Shown: positions 52,718-62,143, counted from the stretch's first letter. The stretch: 64,000 nucleotides of DNA from Chloroflexota bacterium (GCA_026707665.1 JAPOWK010000037.1:31088-95087), one strand, 5' to 3'. Translations and numbers: made by a program. The notes: generated by a model from the sequence alone, not told the origin.

Positions 52718-54949
52718 ATGCGAGAATATCTTTTTCTCAAGCGCCATTCACTGGAGAAATGGCGTCGGTTTGCCGAATCGACGCATTCGTTGCAGTATCA
52801 GCAGCTGCTCAGGCAAGCGGATTGTCATCATGGCTGTGCGCCGCCATCGGAACACCCTAGCGATTCGATCACCTATATTGGAACGGCTGTGCTCAATCTT
52901 GCATTGGCCTACTTGTTATCTGACGATGAAACGTATGTTGAACCTGCCAGGCGATGGATAAAGACAGCAATTTCCTATCCCCACTGGGGCAAAGAACGCA
53001 TGCCCGACCACGATCTGGACGCCGCTTGGCTCTTGTTCGGGCTTGGCCTGGGTTACGATTGGCTGAAAGACGTTTTGCCATCTGACGAGCGCGATGCCCT
53101 GCGCGAAAAGCTGATCGTCCAGGGTCGCAAGCTATACGAATATTCCCTGGCCTCTGAAGGCAAGTGGTGGAGCTCCGCTTATTGGCAGAACCACAACTGG
53201 ATCTGTTACGGCGGTCTGGCATTTGCGGCTTATGCTCTTTGCCATAGCTGCAGCGAGGCCGGCAGCTGGGCTGCGCGCGCGCGAGAAAACTTCATTCTCT
53301 CCCTGTCCTACATGCCCGAAGACGGTTCCAATTACGAGGGACCGGTTTATTGGCGCTACGGGGTCATCTGGTTCCTGATCTACGCCGACCTGCTTCAACA
53401 GGAGACGGGCGAAGACCTGCACGATTCAGCGTTTCTTCGCAACACATTCTATTATCGGCTCTACCTGAGCGGGCCCAACCTGGTTGACACGGCGAATTTC
53501 GGCGACTGTCACGATCGACGCAGCGCCCATACAGCTGCCGTCTATGCGCGCTTGGCGAGCCTCTACAATATAGGTGAAGCGCAGTGGCTCTATCGACACT
53601 TTTACCAAACGGGTGAATGGCAGCGGGAGGGCGCCCACGGTCTGGTCAAACCCGGCTTGTGGGCGGAATCTGGCTTGGAATTCCTCTGGTATCAGCCGGA
53701 CGTTGAAGAATCACCCGTAAAGGATTTGCCGCGCAGCCGGGTATTCGCCGATCTTGGACTCGTCACCATGCGAAGCTCCTGGGACGGGGACGCCCTTTCT
53801 ATGGCGTTCAAGTGTGGTACGCCAAACGGCATCAAAGCCTGGCATAGCGGTCACGCATTGAATCGCAGTCGCGACTGGCAGACGCTCAACGCCGGGCACG
53901 ATCATCCCGATGCCAACAGTTTCATCATCATCCGCGGCGACGACTACTTGGCGGTGGATGATGGCTACGCCCGCGAAAAGCTTACGCGCCACCACAGCAC
54001 CTTGCTCATTGATGGCCGCGGCCAATATGCGGAAGGGACGAAAAACGCATTTCGAGGTTTGGACGCGACCTGGGGCGCTCGATTGGAAGCCTGTCTTGCA
54101 TTCGACGATGTCGTCTACGCCCGCGGCGAGGCCGCCCGCGCCTACAGGCGAGATTTGGGACTCAGGCAATTCAGCCGGGAAGCGCTGTTTCTGGAAGGCA
54201 AAGCAGTCGTCTTCCGCGATGTCATCGCCGCGGACGCGCCCCATCGCTATGAATGGCTGCTGCAGACAGACGCGCCGCCACAGACCAATGGACCAAGGTC
54301 TTTCACCATCAAGAGCGGGGAGACAGCCTGTCGACTTCATGCCCTGCGGCCAAAGGGATTCACCCATCAAGTGCGCGAACAGGAGATAAAAGCGAATCCC
54401 ACATCGGCGAAACCCGACTGGATCATCAGCAATACGCAATTTGCCTTGGCGCTAAGCCCGACCCAACCCCGCCAGGACTGTTCCTTCTTGGTCATTCTAG
54501 ACCTCGCCGAGTTCGCTGTTGAATCTGCCCACTCTGAACGCGGGATGGCAGTTGATCTGATCGGCGCCGGGCTGCATTGGCTGATCGGCTTTGCAAACGG
54601 AAGAGACGGGATCCTTACCGAGAGCCTAAATGTTGATGGGCGCTTTTTCGCCGGACGCCGCCGAAATGGCCAGCTGGACCAATTTCTCGCCGGTGAGGTT
54701 ACTAGCATTTGGCTGGACGGCGAACTCCATTTCGTCGCGGATCGTCCAGTCGATGTCGCTCTGAAACGGGGGACCGAGGGCACGAGAATATGCGTCAGCG
54801 CCCCCGACAGCACATGGATTCGCTTTAAGAGCGGCGAACCCAGCGCGGGCTCGCGCAAGGGACGAAACCGTGAAATTCACTACGACGCGCCGACCGGCAT
54901 GGCTTGGGTTCAGGCGCAAGCCGGAAAAACGGACTTCGCTATCGGTTGA
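52718..54949 (+). CDS. Heparinase II/III-family polysaccharide lyase-like protein
   Basis: A 743-residue protein. N-terminal part (about residues 1-340) is an alpha/alpha toroid (WWSSAYWQNHNW, SNYEGPVYWRYG), and the C-terminal part is a beta-sandwich Hepar_II_III domain with HDHPDANSFIIIRGDDYLAVDDGY near residue 400. Known family members cleave uronate-containing glycans by beta-elimination using Tyr/His. No signal peptide is seen, so it may act on imported oligosaccharides in the cytoplasm. It is 22 bp after the SDR and 14 bp before GH88. Confidence 0.83.
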   Translation: MREYLFLKRHSLEKWRRFAESTHSLQYQQLLRQADCHHGCAPPSEHPSDSITYIGTAVLNLALAYLLSDDETYVEPARRWIKTAISYPHWGKERMPDHDLDAAWLLFGLGLGYDWLKDVLPSDERDALREKLIVQGRKLYEYSLASEGKWWSSAYWQNHNWICYGGLAFAAYALCHSCSEAGSWAARARENFILSLSYMPEDGSNYEGPVYWRYGVIWFLIYADLLQQETGEDLHDSAFLRNTFYYRLYLSGPNLVDTANFGDCHDRRSAHTAAVYARLASLYNIGEAQWLYRHFYQTGEWQREGAHGLVKPGLWAESGLEFLWYQPDVEESPVKDLPRSRVFADLGLVTMRSSWDGDALSMAFKCGTPNGIKAWHSGHALNRSRDWQTLNAGHDHPDANSFIIIRGDDYLAVDDGYAREKLTRHHSTLLIDGRGQYAEGTKNAFRGLDATWGARLEACLAFDDVVYARGEAARAYRRDLGLRQFSREALFLEGKAVVFRDVIAADAPHRYEWLLQTDAPPQTNGPRSFTIKSGETACRLHALRPKGFTHQVREQEIKANPTSAKPDWIISNTQFALALSPTQPRQDCSFLVILDLAEFAVESAHSERGMAVDLIGAGLHWLIGFANGRDGILTESLNVDGRFFAGRRRNGQLDQFLAGEVTSIWLDGELHFVADRPVDVALKRGTEGTRICVSAPDSTWIRFKSGEPSAGSRKGRNREIHYDAPTGMAWVQAQAGKTDFAIG

Positions 54950-54963
54950 GGTTACACTATCGG

Positions 54964-56115
54964 ATGACCGCTGTATTTGATGATGCCTTGAAGCAGAGCA
55001 TCAAGTCGATTCGCCATAACTTGGACGCGCTGGAAGAATTCCCCGAGTCCTTCAAGAATGGCGCTTGGCAGCCGATCGAGAAAGAGCGCGCGGCTGGGCA
55101 CTGGGTTGATGGCTTTTGGACCGGCTTGCTCTGGCTGGCTTATGCGCATACCAATGATTCCTTATTGCGAATGGGCGCTGAGCACTGGACGAACCGGCTC
55201 GCGCACATGAAGACAAGCACGGGCACCCACGACTTGGGATTCATCTTTTACCTTTCGCATGTAATCGCGGGCCGACTTACCGGTGACTGTGCTTGGTACG
55301 AGAACGCTATCGAAGCCGCGCGCACCTTGACCGCGAGATTCAACCCGCGTGGAGAGTACCTGCAGGCTTGGGACGACGATGGCATCCGCAAATGGGCGGG
55401 ACGAACCAATATCGATCTGATGATGAACCTGGCGCTGCTGTATTGGGCGACTGATCTCACCGGCGACGCGGCGCTGGCGGATATCGCGACTCAGCATGCC
55501 CGCACATCGCGCTTGGCTCTCGTGCGCGGCGATGGCTCCACCGCCCATGTCGCCGACTTTGATCCCGATTCCGGTCTGTTGATTCGGCGCGAACAGTATC
55601 AGGGATACAGCCACGATTCCTGCTGGTCGCGCGGGCAGGCTTGGGCGCTTTATGGATTCGCCACCTGTTATCGCCATACCGGCATTCCAGCATTCCTTAC
55701 GACGGCGCAAGCCCTGGCCGAGTTTACCGCGCGTCACTTGCCGGATGATCTTGTGCCGTACTGGGATTACAACAGCCCACATATCCCGAGCACCTATCGG
55801 GACTCGTCGGCCGCGGCGGTCACAGTTTGCGGCCTGCTGGAGTTGGCCGCTGTCGACAACGAAGGCGCGTCGCGCTGGGCGAGCTTGGCACAGCGCATAT
55901 TGACCTCGCTATGTGAAAACTATCTCATTCGGGACGCGTCAGGTCCTTCGTCAATTTTGCGAGACGGGGCCCGTTCTGTGCCCGCCAATCTGATGGAGCA
56001 CGGCTTGATCTATGGCGACTATTATTTCCTCGAGGCGCTAACCGCCTTCACGCGGCCCGATATTTATCAGCGCGCCTTAGCCGTCGACAGCGTCTTGAGT
56101 GGAGCGAGCGAATAA
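54964..56115 (+). CDS. GH88 unsaturated glucuronyl hydrolase
   Basis: A 383-residue GH88-family six-hairpin enzyme. Catalytic Asp90 in THDLGFIF and Asp151 in NIDLMMN align with Asp88 and Asp149 of Bacillus unsaturated glucuronyl hydrolase; SRGQAW and TYRDSSAAA are also present. GH88 removes the 4-deoxy-unsaturated uronate that lyases leave. Pairs with the upstream lyase-like protein and the importer; start ATG 54964 fits family, with 14-bp gap. Confidence 0.9.
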   Translation: MTAVFDDALKQSIKSIRHNLDALEEFPESFKNGAWQPIEKERAAGHWVDGFWTGLLWLAYAHTNDSLLRMGAEHWTNRLAHMKTSTGTHDLGFIFYLSHVIAGRLTGDCAWYENAIEAARTLTARFNPRGEYLQAWDDDGIRKWAGRTNIDLMMNLALLYWATDLTGDAALADIATQHARTSRLALVRGDGSTAHVADFDPDSGLLIRREQYQGYSHDSCWSRGQAWALYGFATCYRHTGIPAFLTTAQALAEFTARHLPDDLVPYWDYNSPHIPSTYRDSSAAAVTVCGLLELAAVDNEGASRWASLAQRILTSLCENYLIRDASGPSSILRDGARSVPANLMEHGLIYGDYYFLEALTAFTRPDIYQRALAVDSVLSGASE

Positions 56116-56121
56116 CTTGCC

Positions 56122-57057
56122 ATGACCGCGATCAATGCGGGGCGCCATCGAGTCCAGTCGGCACGGCTGCGAGAGGCCATCAATGGCTACGTCTTCATCT
56201 CGCCCTGGGTGCTGGGCTTCCTCATTTTTGTCATCGGTCCCATGATCGGATTGATCTGGCTCAGCTTTCAGCGCTGGGACTTAATTGGCGATCCGCGCGC
56301 CGTCGGCTGGCGCAATTATGAGCGGCTCTTTAGCGACCGACTCTTCCTCAAGTCGATGGAAGTCACCATCGTTTATGGTTTAGGGCGGGTGCCGCTGGGC
56401 ATTTTCGTGGCTTTGGGCACGGCGCTGCTGCTGAACAATCGCCGCATCAAATTCATAGGCATCTGGCGCACGATCTATTACATGCCGGTTGTGCTGCCGC
56501 CGGTCGCCATCGCCCTGGTCTGGATGTGGATTTACAATCCCCGCTATGGCATTTTGAATTCGACAATTCGACAGGTTTTCGGCGTGCCCGGTCCCCGCTG
56601 GCTGGACGACCCGACCCTGGTCTTGCCCTCCCTGATGATCATGGCGGTTTGGGTCGCGGCGGGCCGAAATATGATCATTTATCTCTCCGGATTGCAAGGC
56701 ATCTCCAGCGAACTTTATGAAGCCTCGGCAATAGACGGCGCCGGCTACTGGCGGCAATTCTGGCGTATCACGCTGCCCTTGCTCACACCCGTCATCTTCT
56801 TCAACTTGATCACGGGCATGATCGACACCTTCAAACTATTCTCGCAGGCTTACATCATGACCGAAGGCGGTCCCCGCAATCAGTCGCTTTTCTTTACCTA
56901 CTACCTATTTCAGAAGGGATTCGAACAATATCAGATGGGTTACGCCTCAGCCATGGCCGTCGTCGTTTTCTTTATCATCATGGGGCTTACCCTGCTGGTA
57001 TTCCGCTGGTCAAAAGCCTGGGTCTTTTACGAAGGCGAATTGACAGGGAGCAATTGA
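56122..57057 (+). CDS. ABC sugar permease, MalF/UgpA type
   Basis: Inner-membrane permease (311 aa) of the third family-1 importer. Starts YVFISPWVLGFLIFVIGPM; EAA loop ELYEASAIDGAGYWRQF followed by LPLLTP. Six bp after GH88 stop, 4 bp before the partner permease. Co-transcribed with uronate enzymes. Confidence 0.92.
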   Translation: MTAINAGRHRVQSARLREAINGYVFISPWVLGFLIFVIGPMIGLIWLSFQRWDLIGDPRAVGWRNYERLFSDRLFLKSMEVTIVYGLGRVPLGIFVALGTALLLNNRRIKFIGIWRTIYYMPVVLPPVAIALVWMWIYNPRYGILNSTIRQVFGVPGPRWLDDPTLVLPSLMIMAVWVAAGRNMIIYLSGLQGISSELYEASAIDGAGYWRQFWRITLPLLTPVIFFNLITGMIDTFKLFSQAYIMTEGGPRNQSLFFTYYLFQKGFEQYQMGYASAMAVVVFFIIMGLTLLVFRWSKAWVFYEGELTGSN

Positions 57058-57061
57058 GCCG

Positions 57062-57952
57062 ATGGCTGCCAATGTCGCGCTGCCCGCGCCCGCGCGCAAG
57101 AATCGCTTGCAAGAAAAGGTTCTCTCCCACCTAAGCGTGGCAGCGATATACCTGATCCTGCTGCTGGGAGCCGTGCTGGTCTTCTTTCCCTTCGCCTGGA
57201 CGATCTCCACCTCATTGAAGTCCGAGCAGCAGACGCTGGAATATCCGCCAACCTGGATCCCCGATCCCGTCCAATGGGAGAACTATCCCAATGCGCTCAC
57301 GGCTCGTCCATTTGGACGCTACTATGTCAACACCACCATCATCACCACGCTAAGCGTCATCGGTCAGGTAATAAGCTCGGCGATTGTGGCCTATGGCTTC
57401 GCCCGCTTCCGTTTCCCCGGGCGTGGCTTCATGTTCCTGGTTGTGCTCAGCACACTGATGATCCCCTTCCACATTCTTATCATCCCGCGCTTCATACTCT
57501 TCCGGCACCTGGGCTGGTTGGATACCTTCCTGCCCTTGATCGTGCCGAACTTCTTCGGCGGCGCCTTCTCCATATTCTTGCTACGTCAATATTTCCTCAC
57601 GATTCCGCTGGATCTGGATGAAGCGGCAAAAATGGACGGCGCCTCCGCATTCCAGATTTTCTTGCGCATTATTTTGCCGCTAGCGCGCCCGGCCCTAGGC
57701 GCAGTCGCCGTCTTTGAATTTGTTTCTACCTGGAACGACTTCCTCAGTCCGCTCATTTACCTGAGTTCGGACCGCAACTACACCGTATCTATCGGTCTTG
57801 CCGCCTTCCGCAATGATTATTTCACTGCCTGGCATCTATTCATGGCCGCCTCCGCCGTCGCTATGTTAGCGCCTCTGGTCGTATTCTTCCTGGCGCAGAA
57901 GTACTTCATTAGCGGCGTCGCCCTCACCGGATCTGGTGGATCAAAAGGGTAA
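57062..57952 (+). CDS. ABC sugar permease, MalG/UgpE type
   Basis: Second permease (296 aa) of the third family-1 importer. LILLLGAVLVFFPFAWTISTSLKS opening, EAA loop DLDEAAKMDGASAFQIF, final SGVALTGSGGSKG. The gap of 87 bp to the binding protein contains a GAATCGATTC palindrome (58009-58018). No ATPase gene follows. Confidence 0.92.
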   Translation: MAANVALPAPARKNRLQEKVLSHLSVAAIYLILLLGAVLVFFPFAWTISTSLKSEQQTLEYPPTWIPDPVQWENYPNALTARPFGRYYVNTTIITTLSVIGQVISSAIVAYGFARFRFPGRGFMFLVVLSTLMIPFHILIIPRFILFRHLGWLDTFLPLIVPNFFGGAFSIFLLRQYFLTIPLDLDEAAKMDGASAFQIFLRIILPLARPALGAVAVFEFVSTWNDFLSPLIYLSSDRNYTVSIGLAAFRNDYFTAWHLFMAASAVAMLAPLVVFFLAQKYFISGVALTGSGGSKG

Positions 57953-58008
57953 CTTATCGCGCGCCAAAGGAGGTGAAGCCACCGACCAAATGCAAGACCA
58001 ATTTGACG

Positions 58009-58018
58009 GAATCGATTC
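58009..58018 (+). promoter_or_regulatory. GAATCGATTC palindrome before the third binding protein
   Basis: A perfect 10-bp palindrome 21 bp before the ATG at 58040. Its AATCGATT core resembles the sites at 847-858 and 39505-39520, so a common LacI-like regulator is possible. Confidence 0.3.
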
Positions 58019-58039
58019 TAATTCAAGAGGAGCAAATCA

Positions 58040-59335
58040 ATGTTGAAGAATCGCAAGTCTATAAGCGCCCTGCTTGTCCTGGCAATTCTCCTTGCCTTCA
58101 GCATGAGCGCATCCGCGCAAGACGTAACCATCAAGTGGTTCATGCGCTGGGACCAGAATCGGGTTGACAACGTCGCCATGCCGGTCTCGGAAGCCTTCAC
58201 CGAGCAGACCGGCATCGGAATCGAATTCGAGAATATCGGCAGCGGCCGGGACTATTACACCAAGCTGCAGACCACCATCGCCGGTGGCACGCCGCCCGAT
58301 GTCTTCTACCCAGCCACCCATGTCGCCAATGCTTATGCCAGCAAGGGCGCGCTCTTGACGATCAACGAATTCGTCGAGCGTGATGGCATCGACCTCTCGG
58401 TCTATGACCCTACGATCTTGGCCAACTACCAGATCGACGGAGAGCTGCACTGCTTGCCGATTGATCATGCCGCCCTTGTGGTCTACTACAACAAGGAACT
58501 CTTTGATGCCGCCGGCGTCGATTATCCGGTGGACGGCTGGACCTGGGATGACTTCCTGACGACCGCCCAAGCCTTGACTCTCGATACTGACGGCGACGGC
58601 GTCACCGATCAGTTCGGCGTCGATACCTTCCGCAACTATTGGCCCATGGTTGTTTGGAGCAATACCGATCGCGGCCTCTTCGATGATATTCGCCACCCAA
58701 GCGAGTTCTATGGCATGGATCAGGGCGTCATTGATTCGGTAGCATTCGTGGCTGACCTGATCCTGGAGCACAACGTCATGCCTTCCGATGAGCAGCGCGC
58801 CGATATCAGCGATCTCTTCGCCGCTGGCAAATCGGGCATGCAAGTGGTCGGTCACTGGCGCATGCAGCGTTATCTGGGTTCCGGCTTCGATTTTGATATG
58901 GCCGCCCTGCCACTGGGAGAGAGCGGCGAGGCTGTCAATCGCGCTGATGGCAGTTGCTTCGCCATCTCAGCCGATACTGAGCATCCCGAAGAAGCTTGGG
59001 AGTTGGTCAAGTTCCTGGCCGGTCCCGGCTCGCTCGGCGTCAACATGCTGCTGGATTTGCAAGTGATGACTCCGGCGCTGTCGGAATTCAAGAGCGATCC
59101 ACGCTTCCTGGATCCCGAGTTGCTGCCCGGCTCCAACAAGGCAGCCTTCCTGGCTGGCGCGGGCAATTACTTCTCGATGTATGACCCGATTCACCCGATG
59201 TATTCCGCTTTCGATTCGCTTTGGAAGCAGGAATTGGGCGAGGTCTGGATCGGCGCGGCTTCCGCCGAAGAGGCGATGCAGCGCATCGCTGACGAGGTCG
59301 CCTACATTCTGGAGAACATTCAAGATTACGAGTGA
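58040..59335 (+). CDS. ABC transporter family-1 solute-binding protein, Sec-exported
   Basis: A 431-residue binding protein for the uronate-type importer. Signal peptide MLKNRKSISALLVLAILLAFSMSA with cleavage near ASAQD. Aromatic and charged pocket residues (IKWFMRWDQN, IDHAALVVYYN) fit an oligosaccharide. AGAGGAG (58026-58032) gives a strong start; unusually, it follows its permeases rather than preceding them. Followed by a hairpin and terminator. Confidence 0.9.
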   Translation: MLKNRKSISALLVLAILLAFSMSASAQDVTIKWFMRWDQNRVDNVAMPVSEAFTEQTGIGIEFENIGSGRDYYTKLQTTIAGGTPPDVFYPATHVANAYASKGALLTINEFVERDGIDLSVYDPTILANYQIDGELHCLPIDHAALVVYYNKELFDAAGVDYPVDGWTWDDFLTTAQALTLDTDGDGVTDQFGVDTFRNYWPMVVWSNTDRGLFDDIRHPSEFYGMDQGVIDSVAFVADLILEHNVMPSDEQRADISDLFAAGKSGMQVVGHWRMQRYLGSGFDFDMAALPLGESGEAVNRADGSCFAISADTEHPEEAWELVKFLAGPGSLGVNMLLDLQVMTPALSEFKSDPRFLDPELLPGSNKAAFLAGAGNYFSMYDPIHPMYSAFDSLWKQELGEVWIGAASAEEAMQRIADEVAYILENIQDYE

Positions 59336-59400
59336 TCGCCACCTGGCGATCGAGGAAAACCGATCGAATCCCTTCCCCGGCGACGGGGGAGGGTTCTTTC
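59334..59400 (+). terminator. Two hairpins, the second a likely intrinsic terminator
   Basis: GATCGCC-ACCT-GGCGATC (59334-59351) overlaps the stop codon. Then CCCTTCCCC (59370-59378) pairs with GGGGGAGGG (59385-59393, one G-U), followed by TTCTTTC. Ends the uronate operon. Confidence 0.65.
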
Positions 59401-59471
59401 ATGCTCCATTGGCAGCCCGGCTAGAACCATGCGGGCGCATTCTCATATACCGCAAAAGCGGCTGTTGAGCG

Positions 59472-59480
59472 TGTTATACT
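59472..59480 (+). promoter_or_regulatory. Extended -10 promoter before the Uma2 gene
   Basis: TG at 59472-59473, one base, then TATACT at 59475-59480. No clear -35. It would give transcription 35 bp before the ATG at 59516. Confidence 0.4.
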
Positions 59481-59515
59481 GGAATCGCTGCGCGGTGAGT
59501 AAAGGCAAAGTGGCG

Positions 59516-60088
59516 ATGGCTACCCAAGAGCGCGTCTACACTATCGACGATATTTGGCGGCTCGAACAGCAGCCGCTGAACCCGACCGAGAAATACTATC
59601 TCATTGACGGGGAGCTGATGATCAAGATGGCGCCGACCGAATTGCATGGTGATGTCGCCGTTCGTTTGAGCGCTTATCTTTTCTTGTTTGTCGACGAGCA
59701 TAACCTAGGCTGTGTTACAAGCGAAGTCGGCTTCCATCCCCTTGGCGACCGGCATACGGCTCTCCTTCCCGATGTCGCATTTACTAGCAAGGCGAGGACG
59801 GCGCAACCCGCGCGCTCCAGCTATGTGCCCTACATGCCCGATATCGCGGTCGAGGTCATCTCGCCCTCACAGTCGCTCGCCCAGGTGCGGCGCAAAGCCG
59901 AAGTCTATTTGCGTCATGGCGCCGGGCTTGTCTGGCTTGTCGACCCCAGCGAGAAATCTGCCGAAGTCTGGCATCTTGGCGCTGATGGCGAGCCAGCGAG
60001 CGAGCGGATCGCCGCCGAAGGCGAACTGACCGGCCGCGACATCCTGCCCGGCTTCCGGCTTCCCCTCGCGCGCATCTTCACCCACTAG
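59516..60088 (+). CDS. Uma2 family (DUF820) PD-(D/E)xK endonuclease-like protein
   Basis: A 190-residue Uma2-fold protein. Motifs: YYLIDGEL near residue 25, PDVAF, IAVEVISPS and KAEVYLRHGAGLVWLVDP, giving a nuclease-like metal site (D..E.x). Uma2 proteins are plentiful in Cyanobacteria and Chloroflexota genomes and are often mobile or associated with nuclease activity; biological role unknown. Start ATG 59516; the longer frame at 59429 covers the promoter. It is separate from the neighbouring catabolic operon. Confidence 0.88.
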   Translation: MATQERVYTIDDIWRLEQQPLNPTEKYYLIDGELMIKMAPTELHGDVAVRLSAYLFLFVDEHNLGCVTSEVGFHPLGDRHTALLPDVAFTSKARTAQPARSSYVPYMPDIAVEVISPSQSLAQVRRKAEVYLRHGAGLVWLVDPSEKSAEVWHLGADGEPASERIAAEGELTGRDILPGFRLPLARIFTH

Positions 60089-60129
60089 CGCTTTACGAGC
60101 TCATCACTTCAAGAGGTTCAATACCAGGC

Positions 60130-61242
60130 ATGATTCGCCGCATCGCCATCACTTGCTTGAGTTTGCTGCTCTGCCTGCCTGGATTCACAGAGTCGCACGG
60201 CATCCAATATTTCGTCAGCCCAAACGGCGATAATAAAGCCAGCGGTCTTAGCCCGTCGCTACCCTTTCGCTCAATCCAGCACGCGCTGCAATTGGCGCAG
60301 CCAGGCGATACGATACATCTGGCGCCGGGACATTATTATCAAGATGTCTACACCGTCCGCGATGGCGAGCCAGGTCGGCCGATTTCTGTGGTGGGCACGT
60401 CCAACGCGGTCGTACACGGCTTGAGCAGCAATCGCATTTTTCAGGTGCATCACGATTACATATCTTTGTTCGGCTTCACGATAGACGGCTTGCGCCGCAA
60501 TGCCGAGCCCAATCGCATGGGCGCCTTCCGCGAAAAGCTGCTCTACGTCATTGGCTATGATGTACGGGACGGCGTACAACATATGCGCGTGCTAAACATG
60601 ACATTTCGCAACGCTGGCGAAGAGTGTCTGCGCATCAAATACTTCGCGCGTCATAACGAAATCGCCTATTCCACCTTTCATGATTGCGGCATCTGGGATT
60701 TCGTCTTTGACGCCCACGGCGTTGTCGGCGAAGCCATCTATCTGGGCACGTCAAGCAAACAGTGGGACATTAATTTGACGATCGAGCCGGATGTCACTGC
60801 CTACAATTGGGTTCACCACAATGTCATTGATACACAAGGAAACGAATGCGTAGAGGCCAAAGAAGGCACCGAGCACAACGTCATTGAATACAATCTCTGC
60901 CGGGGCCAGAAAGATCCCAACTCGGGCGGCATCGTCTCCCGCGGTAAAGCCAATATCATCCGCTACAATGAGATTCATGGCAGTGTCGGCGCTGGCGTGC
61001 GGCTCGGGGGTCATTTGGTCGACGGCGTTCAATACGGTGTAGACAACCTGGTCTATGGCAACATCATCACCGAGAATGATGCTGGCGGCATCAAAGTGCT
61101 GGTGGAACGGCAAGGGCTGATCTGCGGAAATGTACTGCGTGGCAATGCCGCTGGCGCGATGACCGGCGACTTTGCCGCATCCTACGATGGCGCTCAGCCC
61201 TGCGCTTCCGTCGACAGCGGCACGGACCTGGCTTCCAGATAG
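60130..61242 (+). CDS. Secreted right-handed beta-helix protein (polysaccharide lyase-like)
   Basis: A 370-residue protein with a signal peptide (ITCLSLLLCLPGF) and then QYFVSPNGDNKASGLSPS, the DUF1565-type start of a right-handed parallel beta-helix. Repeating N-x-I/V and G-I/G-x units follow (NWVHHNVIDTQGN, EYNLCRGQKD, RYNEIHGS, YGNIITENDAGG). Family (for example PL6-like lyases) not assigned: no catalytic residue is certain. Its 3' end overlaps the IclR gene by 49 bp on the opposite strand. Next to uronate genes and an IclR, a secreted lyase is plausible. Confidence 0.75.
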   Translation: MIRRIAITCLSLLLCLPGFTESHGIQYFVSPNGDNKASGLSPSLPFRSIQHALQLAQPGDTIHLAPGHYYQDVYTVRDGEPGRPISVVGTSNAVVHGLSSNRIFQVHHDYISLFGFTIDGLRRNAEPNRMGAFREKLLYVIGYDVRDGVQHMRVLNMTFRNAGEECLRIKYFARHNEIAYSTFHDCGIWDFVFDAHGVVGEAIYLGTSSKQWDINLTIEPDVTAYNWVHHNVIDTQGNECVEAKEGTEHNVIEYNLCRGQKDPNSGGIVSRGKANIIRYNEIHGSVGAGVRLGGHLVDGVQYGVDNLVYGNIITENDAGGIKVLVERQGLICGNVLRGNAAGAMTGDFAASYDGAQPCASVDSGTDLASR

Positions 61243-62012
61243 TAACCCAGCTTCTCCGAGATACGTTGCGCGACATCCTGGATCTTGGCGCCATAGGTCG
61301 AAATCATCGCTTCATTCAGGCGCGATAACGGAAACGACACACTGACAGCAGCGACGGGCATCGCCCGGTGATTGTGGATCGGCGCCGAGATGCAGAGCCC
61401 GCCGATCTCATTTTCTTCGCGCTCGATGGCATAGCCTTGCTGGCGGAAATCGTCAAACTGTCGCATCAATTGATCGATTTCGGTAATGGTATTCGGTGTC
61501 ATGGATTGCAGCGGGTAAGACGTCAACACCGCTAGCGCTTGCTGGGAGGGCAAGTGCGAAAGAATCGCCTTGCCCAAAGCCGTTGAATGGGGCCAGGCGC
61601 GCTTGCCGATGTGATTGCGGAAACCGAGGCTCTTGTCTGTCAACAGCCGCTCAATGTAAATGATTTGATTCTCTTCCAGGATCGCCAGGTTCACACTTTC
61701 GGATGACCAATCGCGCAAGTGTTCGAGCTCGGGCATGGCAATCTTGCGGATTTCGATTTGATCGAGGAGCACGCCGGCCCGCTCGACCAATTGCAGCCCC
61801 AAATGATAGCGGCGATTCTCAGGATTCTGAGCGATATATCCGTTGCGCTCCAAGGTGTACACGAGCCCAGAGGCAGTGCTCTTGTGCAAGTTCAGGGCTT
61901 TGGCGATGTCGGTGATGCCCAGTTCCGGCGTCTGTGGCCCAAACAAGGAAAGAATATCCAGCGCGCGCTGCAACGAAGATATGATCCGCGGATCCTTCAC
62001 TGTCTCAGCCAT
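61194..62012 (-). CDS. IclR family transcriptional regulator
   Basis: A 272-residue regulator with N-terminal winged HTH (SLQRALDILSLF, LGITDIAKALNLHKSTASGLVYTLERNGYI) and C-terminal effector domain with YIERLLTD, HSTALGKAILSHLP, and EREENEIGGLCISAPI. KdgR, the regulator of pectin/uronate catabolism in Proteobacteria, is IclR type, so this gene may control the operon from 51934. Frame open upstream; ATG 62012 with GGGAG 9 nt away preferred over ATG 62018 (3 nt). Stop lies within the beta-helix gene on the other strand. Confidence 0.86.
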   Translation of the reverse strand: MAETVKDPRIISSLQRALDILSLFGPQTPELGITDIAKALNLHKSTASGLVYTLERNGYIAQNPENRRYHLGLQLVERAGVLLDQIEIRKIAMPELEHLRDWSSESVNLAILEENQIIYIERLLTDKSLGFRNHIGKRAWPHSTALGKAILSHLPSQQALAVLTSYPLQSMTPNTITEIDQLMRQFDDFRQQGYAIEREENEIGGLCISAPIHNHRAMPVAAVSVSFPLSRLNEAMISTYGAKIQDVAQRISEKLGYYLEARSVPLSTEAQG

Positions 62013-62143
62013 CCTCATATGCTCCCAAGGTTTCTCATCCCTTATCCTACCGCAAAGTGGGGAAAAAGTATCTGGGCCTAACAGGATAGAAAGTCTCTCC
62101 GCGTTCTCATTTTTGGGGACCCCGTCCATGAAGTCGTCTGTAG

